DNA of 64,000 bases from Ehretia macrophylla (GCA_037974665.1 CM075765.1:58255747-58319746); one strand, 5' to 3'. Positions 34,624 to 47,000 are shown, counted from the first letter of the stretch. Numbers and translations are program-made. Notes: generated by a model not told the origin, from the sequence alone.

Positions 34624-36103
34624 CAACTTTAGCTCATAACTTAGCAAAGAAAAAAAAAATAAAAGCTGAAAAAACACTGTGCAGAACCCGACAGCCTTCC
34701 TTGTGCATTTGGGAGAAATTTTGCTCTTCAATCCTTCAATCCAAGCCTTCCCAACCCTTGAGCTAGTGGATTAGGGTGTGTGCAAGGTTCCTAGGTGCTC
34801 CTACGCGTATTGGTGAGGGATTTCATGGCTTATTTTCGTATTTCAAAATAGTTGCTATTTTCTTGATTTGTTAGAAATGATGTTTAATGCTATTGCAAGG
34901 CCCAAATAAGCTTATATATGTTGTGTATATGTAGTAGAGACCACTTTCATGCTATTGTTTCATGAATTAAACGGTAGAAATCGATAGTTAGTTCGTTGGG
35001 GTGAATAGTGACGGAAATTCTAGGGTTTTGTGTAATTGCTCGAATTAGCTTGATTTAATGCTTCTAATAGATGCCTTTGGTGCTAGTAAAGATAACCTAA
35101 TAGCCCCGTGCACTTACATTGTCTTTAAATCGCTTAAAATGGAAAATAGCCGACTTTAACTTGGGGCTTTTGGGGTTAATGCGAATCCGGGTGGATTCTG
35201 GCTTCAATTCTAGTAACCTTAGGCTACCTAGGTGCTATAGATGCCTTGATATCCCTTGTTTCAAGTCCGGACAATGTAGGTGTAGTTTAAAGCCAAAAGA
35301 GGGAAATTGGGGCTTTCGGGGTAAACACGGGCATTTGATTGAGTTCGAGGGTTGAGAGGGTACCTTGGGGGTTAGTTAGAAGGTTGGGAGAGTTTCCTTT
35401 GAAAATTAAATCATTAACTTTGGTTTAGAAGAGAAATAGTTCGAAAAACAATGGGGTCTAGGTGCAATTTAAGTTGGCTCACACTTCTAAACCCATGTCA
35501 GGAATTCTTGAGTGCTTATATGTGATTTTAAATTGATTTGGAGCTTTTGGAATGATTCTATGCTTATTTGGTATAAATTCATTTGTAAACTGCTTATTAA
35601 CTTCTACATTTGCTTCTATCCTAATTGTATCGAGGTCAACCTACTTTGTTGATCCTCATATGTGTTAATGCTTATATTATTGCTATTAACTTGCCATCGT
35701 TGAGTGCATTGCATAGTGGTTGCGCAACCATAGTGTCAGGGGCGGATGTGTTGAATATCGGCTGGGCGGCAGAGGGCTTGCCGGTGGATATTCAAACTCC
35801 GTGCCCTATTCCCTCATTCGCCTGGTCCGGAGATTGCCAGGGGATGTTGGGTCGTATGATTCGGGGTACATCCGGAGTACACCCACTGGAGTGTTTGGGG
35901 TTATGCTGGCTTATCGTGATCATGCTCGTGGTTCGTGGATCGTGAATGAAGACCAGTGAAGATTGGTGTATAGGGGTTATGTGAAATGTATCCTTTAAAT
36001 GTGTGGTTATTTAAGTTTCATTGTTTCTTTAATTGTCTAAGTGTTATTGTTGTATAATTGTATTATCTGTTGCATTGCACGCCCCGGGACTATATCCCTC
36101 ACT

Positions 36104-36121
36104 GGGCAACAGTGGTTGCTC
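36104..36121 (+). other. LTR hairpin module, element B 5' LTR
   Basis: GGGCAAC pairs with GTTGCTC (7 pairs, one a wobble) around a 4-nt loop. CCTCACT lies before and ATACC after. TTTCAG ends 22 nt downstream at 36143. The other beta copies are at 39577-39594 and, inverted, at 46567-46584, with the same spacing. Confidence 0.7.
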
Positions 36122-36718
36122 ATACCTCGCTAACATGTTTCAGGTGGCGCAGTTGGAGGAGTTGCCCTAGTTGCTGTGTGTTGTTCTGCAGTGGCTGTGT
36201 CTTCTTGTTTCTATTTGGTATTTGTGTATCTAATTTGTGGCCTAAGGGCTTTGTTTATATTGGTTACTGTAATAAGTTGAAGGATAGTTGGTTGTAGTGT
36301 AGATTTGAGAACCTATGTCTTGTAATAACTTGTGTTTCTGCTTTTATTCACTTTGCATGCTTGGGAGTGAATGGCTTAATGTAGAATGTTTTATCTTCTA
36401 AGTATGTTTTAATGTTATCCTAGGAGGTCATGGCTATTAGATTATGTTGTAAACAATGTTACTTGCATGCTTGTGTGGTTTTGGAACTATTGTTTGCTTC
36501 AGGGCTCGGATGGCCTTGAATCTTTAAATATTTAGTCATAAAAAGTTTGTTTACCTTGTAGTTACCTTATTTGAGAATTTACAGGTTTTCAGAATGTCCA
36601 TAGTACAGGGGAAACTCTGTCCGTTTTTCCCCTAAAATTTTGTGACCGGGTTTGGTATTGGGTTGAGAATAGCATGGTTATTAGAGCCTCCGGTCTCGTG
36701 AGGGATCGGGGCGTTACA

Positions 36719-37712
36719 GTTGGTATCAGAGCTTAGTTCGCTCTAAGCCGGGACAGTGTCCTCGGCCTGTCGGGTAGTAACCCTTGCGTGTGTGCTTGAT
36801 TAAGTGTGTATCTTAAAAGTGTATGTTTGCATGTTTGAATGTGTGTTTGTATTGAATGTGTGCACCTATGTGATATAATTATGTGTTACGTGCTAAATGT
36901 GTGCTAAGTGAAGCAAAGTGGCTAGTTATGCATCAAATTGACTTTGTGAATTATTAATTGCTTGAACTGTTGCTTGTAATGTCTGTATTTGAATGACTTT
37001 GATGATTACACTGTTTCATAAACTCTTATATAAACATGTTTGCATAATAGTTTAAAACATATATGTGTAAATGTGATATCTTGGCATTCATACATGTCCC
37101 GTTGAAATGGTAAGAAAGACTTCTTCCTCCCCCTGAAAAGAAGTGATTAGCAACAAGCCCTCCAAGTTGTGTGGATTAGCGGGAATGAGAATGTTGTAAG
37201 CGGAGCTCAGTTATTGGGATTTCTTCCAAGGCATTCTTCTACGCTCAGTAGTCAGAAATGAATGGCTTCCTTTGGGATTTCTATATGACCGTTCTCTCGG
37301 TTTTCTTATTGAGTATCCTTCTAGTATTTTCTTGCTGGTATTACTCGGAAGACTTAGTTTGGGATTCTAATCAGCCTTATTATATGGAATTATCTTCTGT
37401 ATTTGTACTCTAAATTCTTATTGGTATTTTCTCGCCACTGTTAGTTGGGATTCTATTCTTCTATGGTATTCGTGCCAGCGGGATTCTTATTTGGATTTCG
37501 AAGTAGCATCTCTATTGGAGCCTTTATTTGGCCTTATTACATGAGGTTCGCAGGCAATACTACTGGGATTTCTTAATGGGTTCTTACGAGAATTCGTATA
37601 CGGTATTCTTGCTCAGCAACTGATGAAGAGTAATTGAAGTTGGTTTTCAGTTGATGCGGAGTTCTTTTGGAAGAAGAATTGCGTGGACGCAATTTGTTTA
37701 AGGGGAAGAGGA
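36719..37712 (+). other. Element B internal region, non-coding
   Basis: The primer-binding site TGGTATCAGAGC is at 36721-36732, with the leader stem-loop at 36748-36765. The leader aligns with those of elements A and E up to the shared segment AATGGTAAGAAAGACTTC near 37108. After that come about 450 bp of T-rich TTGGNATTCTTATT-like repeats. No protein domain is present. Confidence 0.8.
37700..37712 (+). other. Polypurine tract of element B
   Basis: AAGGGGAAGAGGA abuts the 3' LTR start at 37713. Confidence 0.9.
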
Positions 37713-40191
37713 TGTGACGCCCGAGATTTAGCCATGCATTCAATTACTGTTGCATCCTTTATTTGCGCACCTCTTTCTATGCCTTATTAATTGTCTTCTT
37801 AAATTACTATTCACTCCGTTTTTAAACTGCATTCTATTGGTTAATTAGCATTTTTATTAAATCATATTAATTATCAAAGTAGTGGGAAAAATGTGCAATT
37901 GAGCTAGAGGCGATAGGAGAGCTCGTTTAGAAAATAATTTTTGTAGTTGAATGAATAGTATTACGTAACTAACTTAAAGATTTAATTATCTAGCACACAT
38001 GTATCACCTTAGGCTCGTTTCTAAGCTTTCAACGCACATTTTAGAAGCCACTTAAACACCCAAACTTGACCCCACCCAACCATATGCCTTATATATCAAC
38101 TTTAGCTCATAACTTAGCAAAGAAAAAAAAAATAAAAGCTGAAAAAACACTGTGCAGAACCCGACAGCCTTCCTTGTGCATTTGGGAGAAATTTTGCTCT
38201 TCAATCCTTCAATCCAAGCCTTCCCAACCCTTGAGCTAGTGGATTAGGGTGTGTGCAAGGTTCCTAGGTGCTCCTACGCGTATTGGTGAGGGATTTCATG
38301 GCTTATTTTCGTATTTCAAAATAGTTGCTATTTTCTTGATTTGTTAGAAATGATGTTTAATGCTATTGCAAGGCCCAAATAAGCTTATATATGTTGTGTA
38401 TATGTAGTAGAGACCACTTTCATGCTATTGTTTCATGAATTAAACGGTAGAAATCGATAGTTAGTTCGTTGGGGTGAATAGTGACGGAAATTCTAGGGTT
38501 TTGTGTAATTGCTCGAATTAGCTTGATTTAATGCCTCTAATAGATGCCTTAGGTGCTAGTAAAGATAACCTAATAGCCCCGTGCACTTACATTGTCTTTA
38601 AATCGCTTAAAATGGAAAATAGCCGACTTTAACTTGGGGCTTTTGGGGTTAATGCGAATCCGGGTGGATTCGGGCTTCAATTCTAGTAACCTTAGGCTAC
38701 CTAGGTGCTATAGATGACTTGATATCCCTTGTTTGAAGCCCGGACAATGTAGGTGTAGTTTAAAGCCAAAAGAGGGAAATTGGGGCTTTCGGGGTAAACG
38801 CGGGCATTTGATTGAGTTCGAGGGTTGAGAGGGTACCTTGGGGGTTAGTTAGAAGGTTGGGAGAGTTTCCTTTGAAAATGAAATCATTAACTTTGGTTTA
38901 GAAGAGAAAAAGTTCGAAAAACAATGGGGTCTAGGTGCAATTTAAGTTGGCTCACACTTCTAAACCCATGTCAGGCCTTCTTGAGTGCTTATATGTGATT
39001 TTAAATTGATTTGGAGCTTTTGGAATGATTCTATGCTTATTTGGTATAAATTCATTTGTAAACTGCTTATTAACTTCTACATTTGCTTCTATCCTAATTG
39101 TATCGAGGTCAACCTACTTTGTTGATCCTCATATGTGTTAATGCTTATATTATTGCTATTAACTTGCCATCGTTAAGTGCATTGCATAGTGGTTGCGCAA
39201 CCATAGTGTCAGGGGCGGATGTGTTGAATATCAGCTGGGCGGCAGAGGGCTTGCCGGTGGATATTCAAACTCCGTGCCCTATTCCCTCATTCGCCTGGTC
39301 CGGAGATTGCCAGGGGATGTTGGGTCGTAGGATTCGGGGTACATCCGGAGTACACCCACTGGAGTGTTTGGGGTTATGCCGGCTTATCGTGATCGTGCTC
39401 GTGGTTCGTGGATCGTGAATGAAGACCAGTGAAGATTGGTGTATAGGGGTTATGTGAAATGTATCCTTTAAATGTGTGGTTATTTAAGTTTCATTGTTTC
39501 TTTAATTGTCTAAGTGTTATTGTTGTATAATTGTATTATCTGTTGCATTGCACGCCCCGGGACTATATCCCTCACTGGGCAACAGTGGTTGCTCATACCT
39601 CGCTAACATGTTTCAGGTGGCGCAGTTGGAGGAGTTGCCCTAGTTGCTGTGTGTTGTTCTGCAGTGGCTGTGTCTTCTTGTTTCTATTTGGTATTTGTGT
39701 ATCTAATTTGTGGCCTAAGGGCTTTGTTTATATTGGTTACTGTAATAAGTTGAAGGATAGTTGGTTGTAGTGTAGATTTGAGAACCTATGTCTTGTAATA
39801 ACTTGTGTTTCTGCTTTTATTCACTTTGCATGCTTGGGAGTGAATGGCTTAATGTAGAATGTTTTATCTTCTAAGTATGTTTTAATGTTATCCTAGGAGG
39901 TCATGGCTATTAGATTATGTTGTAAACAATGTTACTTGCATGCTTGTGTGGTTTTGGAACTATTGTTTGCTTCAGGGCTCGGATGGCCTTGAATCTTTAA
40001 ATATTTAGTCATAAAAAGTTTGTTTACCTTGTAGTTACCTTATTTGAGAATTTACAGGTTTTCAGAATGTCCATAGTACAGGGGAAACTCTGTCCATTTT
40101 TTCCCTAAAATTTTGTGACCGGGTTTGGTATTGGGTTGAGAATAGCATGGTTATTAGAGCCTCCGGTCTCGTGAGGGATCGGGGCGTTACA
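37713..40191 (+). repeat. Element B 3' LTR
   Basis: This 2479-bp LTR is nearly identical to the 5' copy. The first 0.8 kb shows no difference from it. Almost all differences fall in the following 0.9 kb. Confidence 0.95.
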
Positions 40192-43100
40192 CACTTTCTT
40201 TTAAGGTTGCACAAATCGAGGTAGCATATCTACTAAACGAGGGCGAGGAACAAATTGCACTCAATGTCCCTTCATGAACGTGAAGGTTTTCTACCGAATA
40301 CGAAATTCAAGTATCGAGTGGGGAAACGGAGGCTGCCACTATGGATACGACAAGGAAGTGAAAGCTCACTCGACCAAAGGAAGAGAAAACAAAGAGCAGT
40401 CTATGGTTTCTCAGCGGAGGTTCGAAAGCCAGTTGCACTTCCAAATATAGTTCTATATCTAGTCCCGAAATAACAAGTGGTTTCTCTCGTTGATTACATC
40501 CTAATGAATCACTCTTATAGTAGGAGGTTTACTATGTCCCCAACTTCTCTTTATTAAGAGACTCGGTTGTGTACTATAAAAGAAATGGATTGTACCACAA
40601 GCGCTATTCCCAAAGAAATCAGTTGGCTCTTCTTGCATCCATTAGCATGCTTAATGGTAGCATGGTCTTCTCTTAGGTTTGTCTTGGATTCGGAATGGGA
40701 GTTATACCTTAGCACTTTTGACTTGACTATTTTACTTTTTCGACATAAGAGGTCTTGTCTCTTTACTGTCCCGGTCATCTCTCTTTGCTGTTTTAGCGGA
40801 ATAAGTAGTCTTGGTGTTTTGGGCCTTGCACTAGTCTGGCTGTGCTTTCCTAGCCAAAGGAACTAATTTTGGGCCTTGCACTAGTCTTGATCTAATTTTG
40901 GCAGTAAGAAGGGCATCTAATAGACAGAGTGATGCTTCTATCATATATTATGACATGATAGTCTATTATTTCATTTTTTAGGAATCCATATAAATGTTTT
41001 GCTTAGTGTTTGTATCATAATCATAAGAGGTCATTTTCTTACAATTGAATCAAAAGGAACTGTTCTTATCTCAAAGGGAGTGCAGCCAGCCTGTCCATCA
41101 TAACATAATATAGGAAAGTAAGCCCTTTCCCTTGTCAACTCTGAATGAATGCTTAGTTAGCCGTGAATGAGAACTCTTCTTGCTTGTTGGCAGGCAGCTC
41201 GATGTAAGGTTAGCTCGAAAGTGAGTTCTTACTCTTTGACCTGAGGGGAAGAAAGCTGTGATTACCTAAGGTGAGGTTGACATTCTTTCTGTGGTACTAC
41301 CATTAGTCTTATTAGAGTCAGTAGCTAGGAATCTCTTCTTCCGCCTATTAGCGGTGTGACTGTAACTTTCTTCTTGAAAAGACAGCTTTCCTTTGGCGAT
41401 ATCGTATATAATAGAAAGGTTGAATTTAGGAGCGCTCTTTTTATCCAACAACTCAAAATCTCGTAAGAGAAGAAAGCAACTTTGACGCCAAAAAAGTCCC
41501 ATGCTTTCCTTTGTCCCCAATCGCATAAGCGATGAGGATTTCTTTAATTTTCTACGATGATTCTGCTCCCCAACTTGTAAGTTTATACACTAAAAAGACA
41601 AGAATGAAATCCTCGAAGTTGAAATGCCAGTTTAATGTGGAGTTATAGTGGGGCCTAAAAGAAGGAAAGTGAAATATCGAAAAAGAGCTGAAGAGCTAAT
41701 GAATGAGGAAGCTAATAAGAAGAGTGTAAGACAATTGTTGGATTACTTCCTTAGGTGCTTAGGTATTTCTTCTTTATGATAAGACTACTTAAATAAAGGA
41801 ACTACATGCATCTGCCTTATTTATGCCTTTCTTGTAGTGTCCGCTATCATCGTTAAATTAAGTGTCGTATTTTTTCTTAATTCATAAGTAAGAGGAAGAG
41901 TTGCCATCTGGATAGCTGAGGGCCAGTATACCCGACTCCATTTTCTACCGGTATAAGCTCCAATCTGACTGAATGAAGAAACCGTATACTCGAGTTCTTT
42001 CTTTCAGGTCGCTTGTTGTTGGATTGGATCAATCAAAGCTCTCGCCCGGCCAATGTGTGTAGGATCTCGACAGTCTAAGATCCCTTCTGACTGAACATCT
42101 AAAAGCAAGAACTCAGGTCTACTATCAGTAGGGCAAGAATCGTGGTTGACTTTCATTTTCTACAACTAGTTCTTATGTTCCCGAGGTAGAGTGAGACCGC
42201 TTTCCAATTTTCTTTCAGCGAGGCGACTGGAACCGCTTAAGATCTAATTACTTTGACTGCTACAGGAGCGCAACCAGGGGCTACAGTGGCAAAACCAGAG
42301 AGTTGGTTGGCCTAGTTGGAGCTATAAAACCTTTTGCTAGGCTAGTTAAAGCGATAGCCCCTGCAGCGGTTAAGGCGATCACAAGAGTAGCTGTCGCTGC
42401 TAGCGAAGGGAACTCAAACTTAAACAAAGGGGAAGGAAGATGGACTCCTGCGAGATGGAACTAAGATATGCACGTAAGCGTACGATTAAGAGATAGGCTA
42501 GCTATTGAACTTGTTAATATATCCTGCTATTAGGTCAAATGTTCTAACGGTGGAGAGTCTCAGAGTATACCTGGACGGTAAGAACTAGAGGAGATCCCTA
42601 CTTATTTAAGCCCTTTTCTTTCCGAGGAAAATTGACAACAAAGCACAGGGCTCAGCACTTAAACTGTATAGGTTTCCACATTTGGAGGGACAACTATAAC
42701 TTATCCATAAGCAGGGGCCTGGCCTGAAACTTACTAAAAAGATACCGCCCCAGCTGAATAAGTATACTAGTAGAGTAGTCTCTTATAGAGAAAGAAAATT
42801 AGATAGGAGAAGGGGAACAAAGCTATTTCTTCTCTAGAATCTTAAGATAAATCTATCTATTATCATTAGGCTCACATTGAAGACTACAGATCGCTTAGCA
42901 TCGGGGTGATTTACTTCACTGACAAAGATAGAGAGGATGGTCCGCATCAACGATCTCATCCTTGAGTCCCCGTACAAAGGTGAGACCAACCAACTTATGA
43001 TTAGCGAAGTCATTTCCAACTCCGTCGAATGGTTTCACTCCTCTTTTCCCCCTTTGTCAGTTTATTGTCAGTCAGTCGACTCCCGTTCCTTAAAAGATTG

Positions 43101-44099
43101 TCGAATTTTAGGGTGATTTATTGATATATGGGTAATTTTTGGTAGTCAGAGAAGATAAGATCTCTATAAATACAGGAGGTCTTAAACATTAGTCTGTCTT
43201 CAAATGCGGGAAGGTTAGACATTCAGTTCTATGAGGGCAGGTTCCTACATATTAATTTGAATTGATTGATTGGGAAAGCTAGTTCCGTAGCATTAGAAGC
43301 TAAGTATCCACAAAGAAGGAGGAATGAGGATGTGGAAAAGAAGAGACATTCTTAGACCTTATCTTAGCTATTTAAATAAAGCAACAGCTAGGTTTCTATC
43401 CCCGGATTCACTGAAAAAAGGGTTTTAGATGGGATGGACAGAAGAGTTTGAAGGGGCAAGTGACTTTACGGTTCCATTGGTTCAAAAAGCTAAAAGCAGG
43501 AGTAGTTGATCCAATAGTTCTAAATATAGATAGAAGAATCCTGATTGAATAACCATCCACAAATGTCAATTCATTCGAGCAAGAGAGTGCAACAATGTTT
43601 TCCTTTGACATAAGTCCTGTAAACGAGTGAAAAATGCCTTGTACCCTTTCCCTTTTCCCTTTCAGCCAGTCCAAGAGTTTAGTTCACTCAAAAGCGGGTA
43701 GCCATTAAGGAAAACGACTGTTGGATATTTGGTTTGAACTGCTTGCCCCACCCCTTTAAGTACTGGTGAGAGGGAAAAAGTGCTCCCACCCTTTACCCAA
43801 AGAGTACAAGAATGGCAATCCACCTATTGGTGTGCTGCTGCCATCAACCGACCGGATCGTCCCAATCTAGTTGTCCTCACTAATAACCGATCCACAATCT
43901 TTTATCTAATGAATATGAATTTGCTATCAAATTTGACCTTGCCTAGCTGCCCATTGCTAGAACCTCCAAGGCAAAGGTGGTTGGTGTGATAAGGCAAGCA
44001 ACTTCTCTTTCCGAAGAAGAGCGCGTGCTCAAGCTATCTTAAAGTAAAGGTCTAACGGTTAGCTATAGTTAAAGTTCTCCCAGAGCCGGAGACACAGGC
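40192..44099. other. Organelle-like DNA, no gene recognised
   Basis: This 3.9-kb stretch of mixed composition has only short frames on both strands (for example 40255-40473, 40567-40866, 41266-41526 (-), 43408-43674 (-), 43780-43989), none with a domain I know. It has a 21-nt direct repeat at 40817 and 40867, and an alanine-like GCG-rich patch near 42280-42410. It ends at the LTR of element D. Confidence 0.45.
40817..40887 (+). repeat. Pair of 21-nt direct repeats
   Basis: A 21-nt unit, TTTTGGGCCTTGCACTAGTC plus T, occurs at 40817-40837 and again at 40867-40887. The offset is 50 nt. Confidence 0.75.
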
Positions 44100-47000
44100 G
44101 GTGATGCCCGAGATCTTAGCCGTACAATTGTCTACTGTTGCATCCACTAATTGTGCTTTCCTTCTGTGCATTATTTATTGCTCTACTTGGCTACTATTCA
44201 TTCTGTTTTTCAACTACTTAATTACTTCGAAATAGCATTTTTTCATAATTCATATTAATTATTTTAGGAAGGAGAAAAATGTGCAATTGAGCTAAAAGCA
44301 ATAGGAGCTCCTGTTTAGAAAATGTTTTACCGAACTAGTGAATAGTGTTACGTAATGAAACTTTGTGTTTTAAATAGCTAACATTAGATTGTGCCTTTCA
44401 ACTCATTTTAAAGCCAACTAGACTGATTTTAGTAGACTTTTCATATCCCAAACCTGACCCCACCCTTATATACTCAACTCACACACACATAAGCTTAACA
44501 TAACACAAAAAAAAAATTTTAATAAATAAAAGCTGAAAAGTGGCAGGGCAAACCTCACAGCAGCTAGGAGAAAGTGGGAATAATTTTTGCTCCTCAAACT
44601 TTGATTTCAAGCCATTGGAAGCTTAGAGCAAGTGGTTTAGGGTATTTACTAGGCTCCTAAGAACTTCTACAAGCATTGGTGAGGGATTTACAAGCTTATT
44701 TTGCATTTTGAAAATTTTGCAACTTTCTTGAATTCATAGATTTGCTATCAAATACTTATCCAATGCTTAAATTTTCTAATGTATGTTGTATACAAGTACT
44801 AGAGACCTTATGTATGCTATTGTTTCGTAGTTTAAACGGTTGAATTTGCTCGTTGATTGTATGGCATGAATATTGATGGGATTTCTAGGGTTTTGTAAAA
44901 TTGAACCTTTAAACTTGATTTAATGGTCCAAATAGATGATTTAGGTGCTAATGAAGATAGTGTAAAGGCCCCGTAAGGTTTAATTGCTTGTAACCTAATA
45001 AAAGCATGAAATATACAACTTTTTGAAAGGGGTTTCGGGGCTATCGCGAATCCGGGTAAAATTGGCTTTCACATTTCATATTCTGAGGCTAAGTAGACTC
45101 TAAATATGCTTTTCTAGCTTTCAGTTGGGTCTCGGTTGAGGTACGTGTAGTACAAGTCAAAAGAGGAAAATTGGGGCTTTTGTGCTAAACGTGGGTAATC
45201 GGGCAACATCAATGGTCCTAAGGGTGTCAAATGGATTAATTAAGAGTATGGAATAGACCACTCATGAATCTGGAATAATGGTATGAGTTTGGAAGGAAAA
45301 CAGGTTGAATTACAAAAGAGTTAAAGTAGGAATTCAATTGTCTCGCGCTTATAAGGACTTGTAAAGAGTCCTTGAGTGTTTAAATGTGTTTATAAGACAT
45401 TCTTGAGCTTTTGGAATAGTTCTATGTGAGTTTGTAAATGCCCATTTGTAATCTGTTTAGTTGCTTATGATAATACTTATATTATAACTGTTTTGAGGAT
45501 GACCTACTTTGTTGTTCCTTTCATGTGTTGTTGGTTTTATTATTGATATTATAATGCCATTGTTAAGTGCATAGCATAGTGGTTGCGCAATCATAGTGTC
45601 AGGGGCGGATAAGTTGAATATCGGTTGGGCAACAGCGGGCTTACCAGTGGATATTTGATCTCCGTGCCCTAGTCCCACACTTTCTTGGTCCGGAGATTTC
45701 CAGGGGGTTTTGGGTCGTAGTTTTCTCGGGGTACATCCATAGTACACCCAATGGAGTGATTGGGGTTACGCTGGCACATTGATCGTGATCGTGGTTCGTT
45801 GTTCGTGATCGAAGATAAAGAGAATTCTGGACTGTTGGGGTTAAGTGTATCGTATTCTTTGATATGTGTGTTTATTTACTGTTTCAAATGAACTTTATTC
45901 ATTTTTCTCACTTATTTGCTATACTTGTTGCATTGCACACCCCGGTTTGGACCTTATCTGTAACGCCCCGATCCCTCACGAGACCGGAGGCTCTAATAAC
46001 CATGCTATTCTCAACCCAATACCAAACCCGGTCACAAAATTTTAGGGAAAAACGGACAGAGTTTCCCCTGTACTATGGACATTCTGAAAACCTGTAAATT
46101 CTCAAATAAGGTAACTACAAGGTAAACAAACTTTTCATGGCTAAATATTTAAAGATTCACGGCCATCCGAGCCTTATGGTACACAATAGTTCCAAAACAC
46201 ACAAGCATGCAAGTAACTGGTTTATAATATAGTCTAATAACCATGCCATTCTAGGATAACATTAGAACATACTTAGAGATAAAACATTCTACACTAAGCC
46301 ATTCACTCCCAAGCATGCAAAGCAACTAGAAATAGAAATATAAGTTATTACAAGCCATAGAATTACCACTGCTACTACATTATCAGACTTCCAGCTTATA
46401 TATTACTCAAATACATACATGAGCTTTAAGGCCCCAAAATAGATTATACATAGAACAACAAATTCTTCACATAGCAACCAGAAAGCACATCCGCCTCAGA
46501 CAAATATCACACAGCAGTTAAGGCAACTCCACCAACTGTGCCACCTGAAACATGTTAGCGAGGTATGAGCAACCACTGTTGCCCAGTGAGGGATATAGTC
46601 CCGGGGCGTGCAATGCAACAGATAATACAGTTATGCAACAGTATCACTTAGACAATTTAAGAAACAATGATAACTTAAGTAACCACACATTTAAAAGGAT
46701 ACATTTCAACAATTCCCTATACACCAATCTTCACTGGTCTTCAATCACGATCCACGAACCACGAGCACGATCACGATAAGCCGGCATAACCCCAATCACT
46801 CCAGTGGGTGTACTCCGGATGTACCCCGATAATCCTATGACCCAACATCCCCTGGCAATCTCCGGACCAGGCGAATGAGGGAATAGGGCACGGAGTTTGA
46901 ATATCCACCGGCAAGCCCTCTGCCGCCCAGCCGATATTCAACACATCCGCCCCTGACACTATGGTTGCGCAACCATTATGCAATGCACTTAACGATGGCA

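Larger units (their letters stand above)
34240..36718 (+). repeat. Element B 5' LTR
   Basis: The LTR runs from TGTGACGCCCGAGA to GGGGCGTTACA. It has a TATA box TATATAT at about 34617, a donor-like TTGGTGAGGG with GT at 34813, and a 106-codon frame at 35625-35945. A 14-nt palindrome (TGGTTGC/GCAACCA) is at 35717-35730. The hairpin module is at 36104-36121 with CAG ending at 36143, and the LTR-end hairpin at 36608-36632. Confidence 0.95.
34240..40191 (+). mobile_element. Element B: young non-autonomous LTR retrotransposon, family beta
   Basis: Two LTRs of 2479 bp each flank a centre of only 994 bp. The perfect target duplication cactt lies at 34235-34239 and 40192-40196. Reading both copies I count about 18 differences, roughly 0.7%, so insertion was recent (about 0.3 million years at 1.3e-8 per site per year). 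The primer-binding site and polypurine tract are present, and no pol domain is seen. Its LTR is clearly related to the 5' LTR of the gag-pol-bearing element D at 44100, a candidate source of enzymes. It looks whole as a non-autonomous element. Confidence 0.95.

Noticed and set aside
36058-36297. 79-codon frame repeated at 39531 in both LTRs of element B
   Set aside because: It is identical because the LTRs are nearly identical, it spans the hairpin module and the acceptor-like site, and it has no domain.
42280-42410. GCG-rich patch that reads as alanine-rich protein
   Set aside because: There is no sustained frame and no homologous motif. It is probably local composition.
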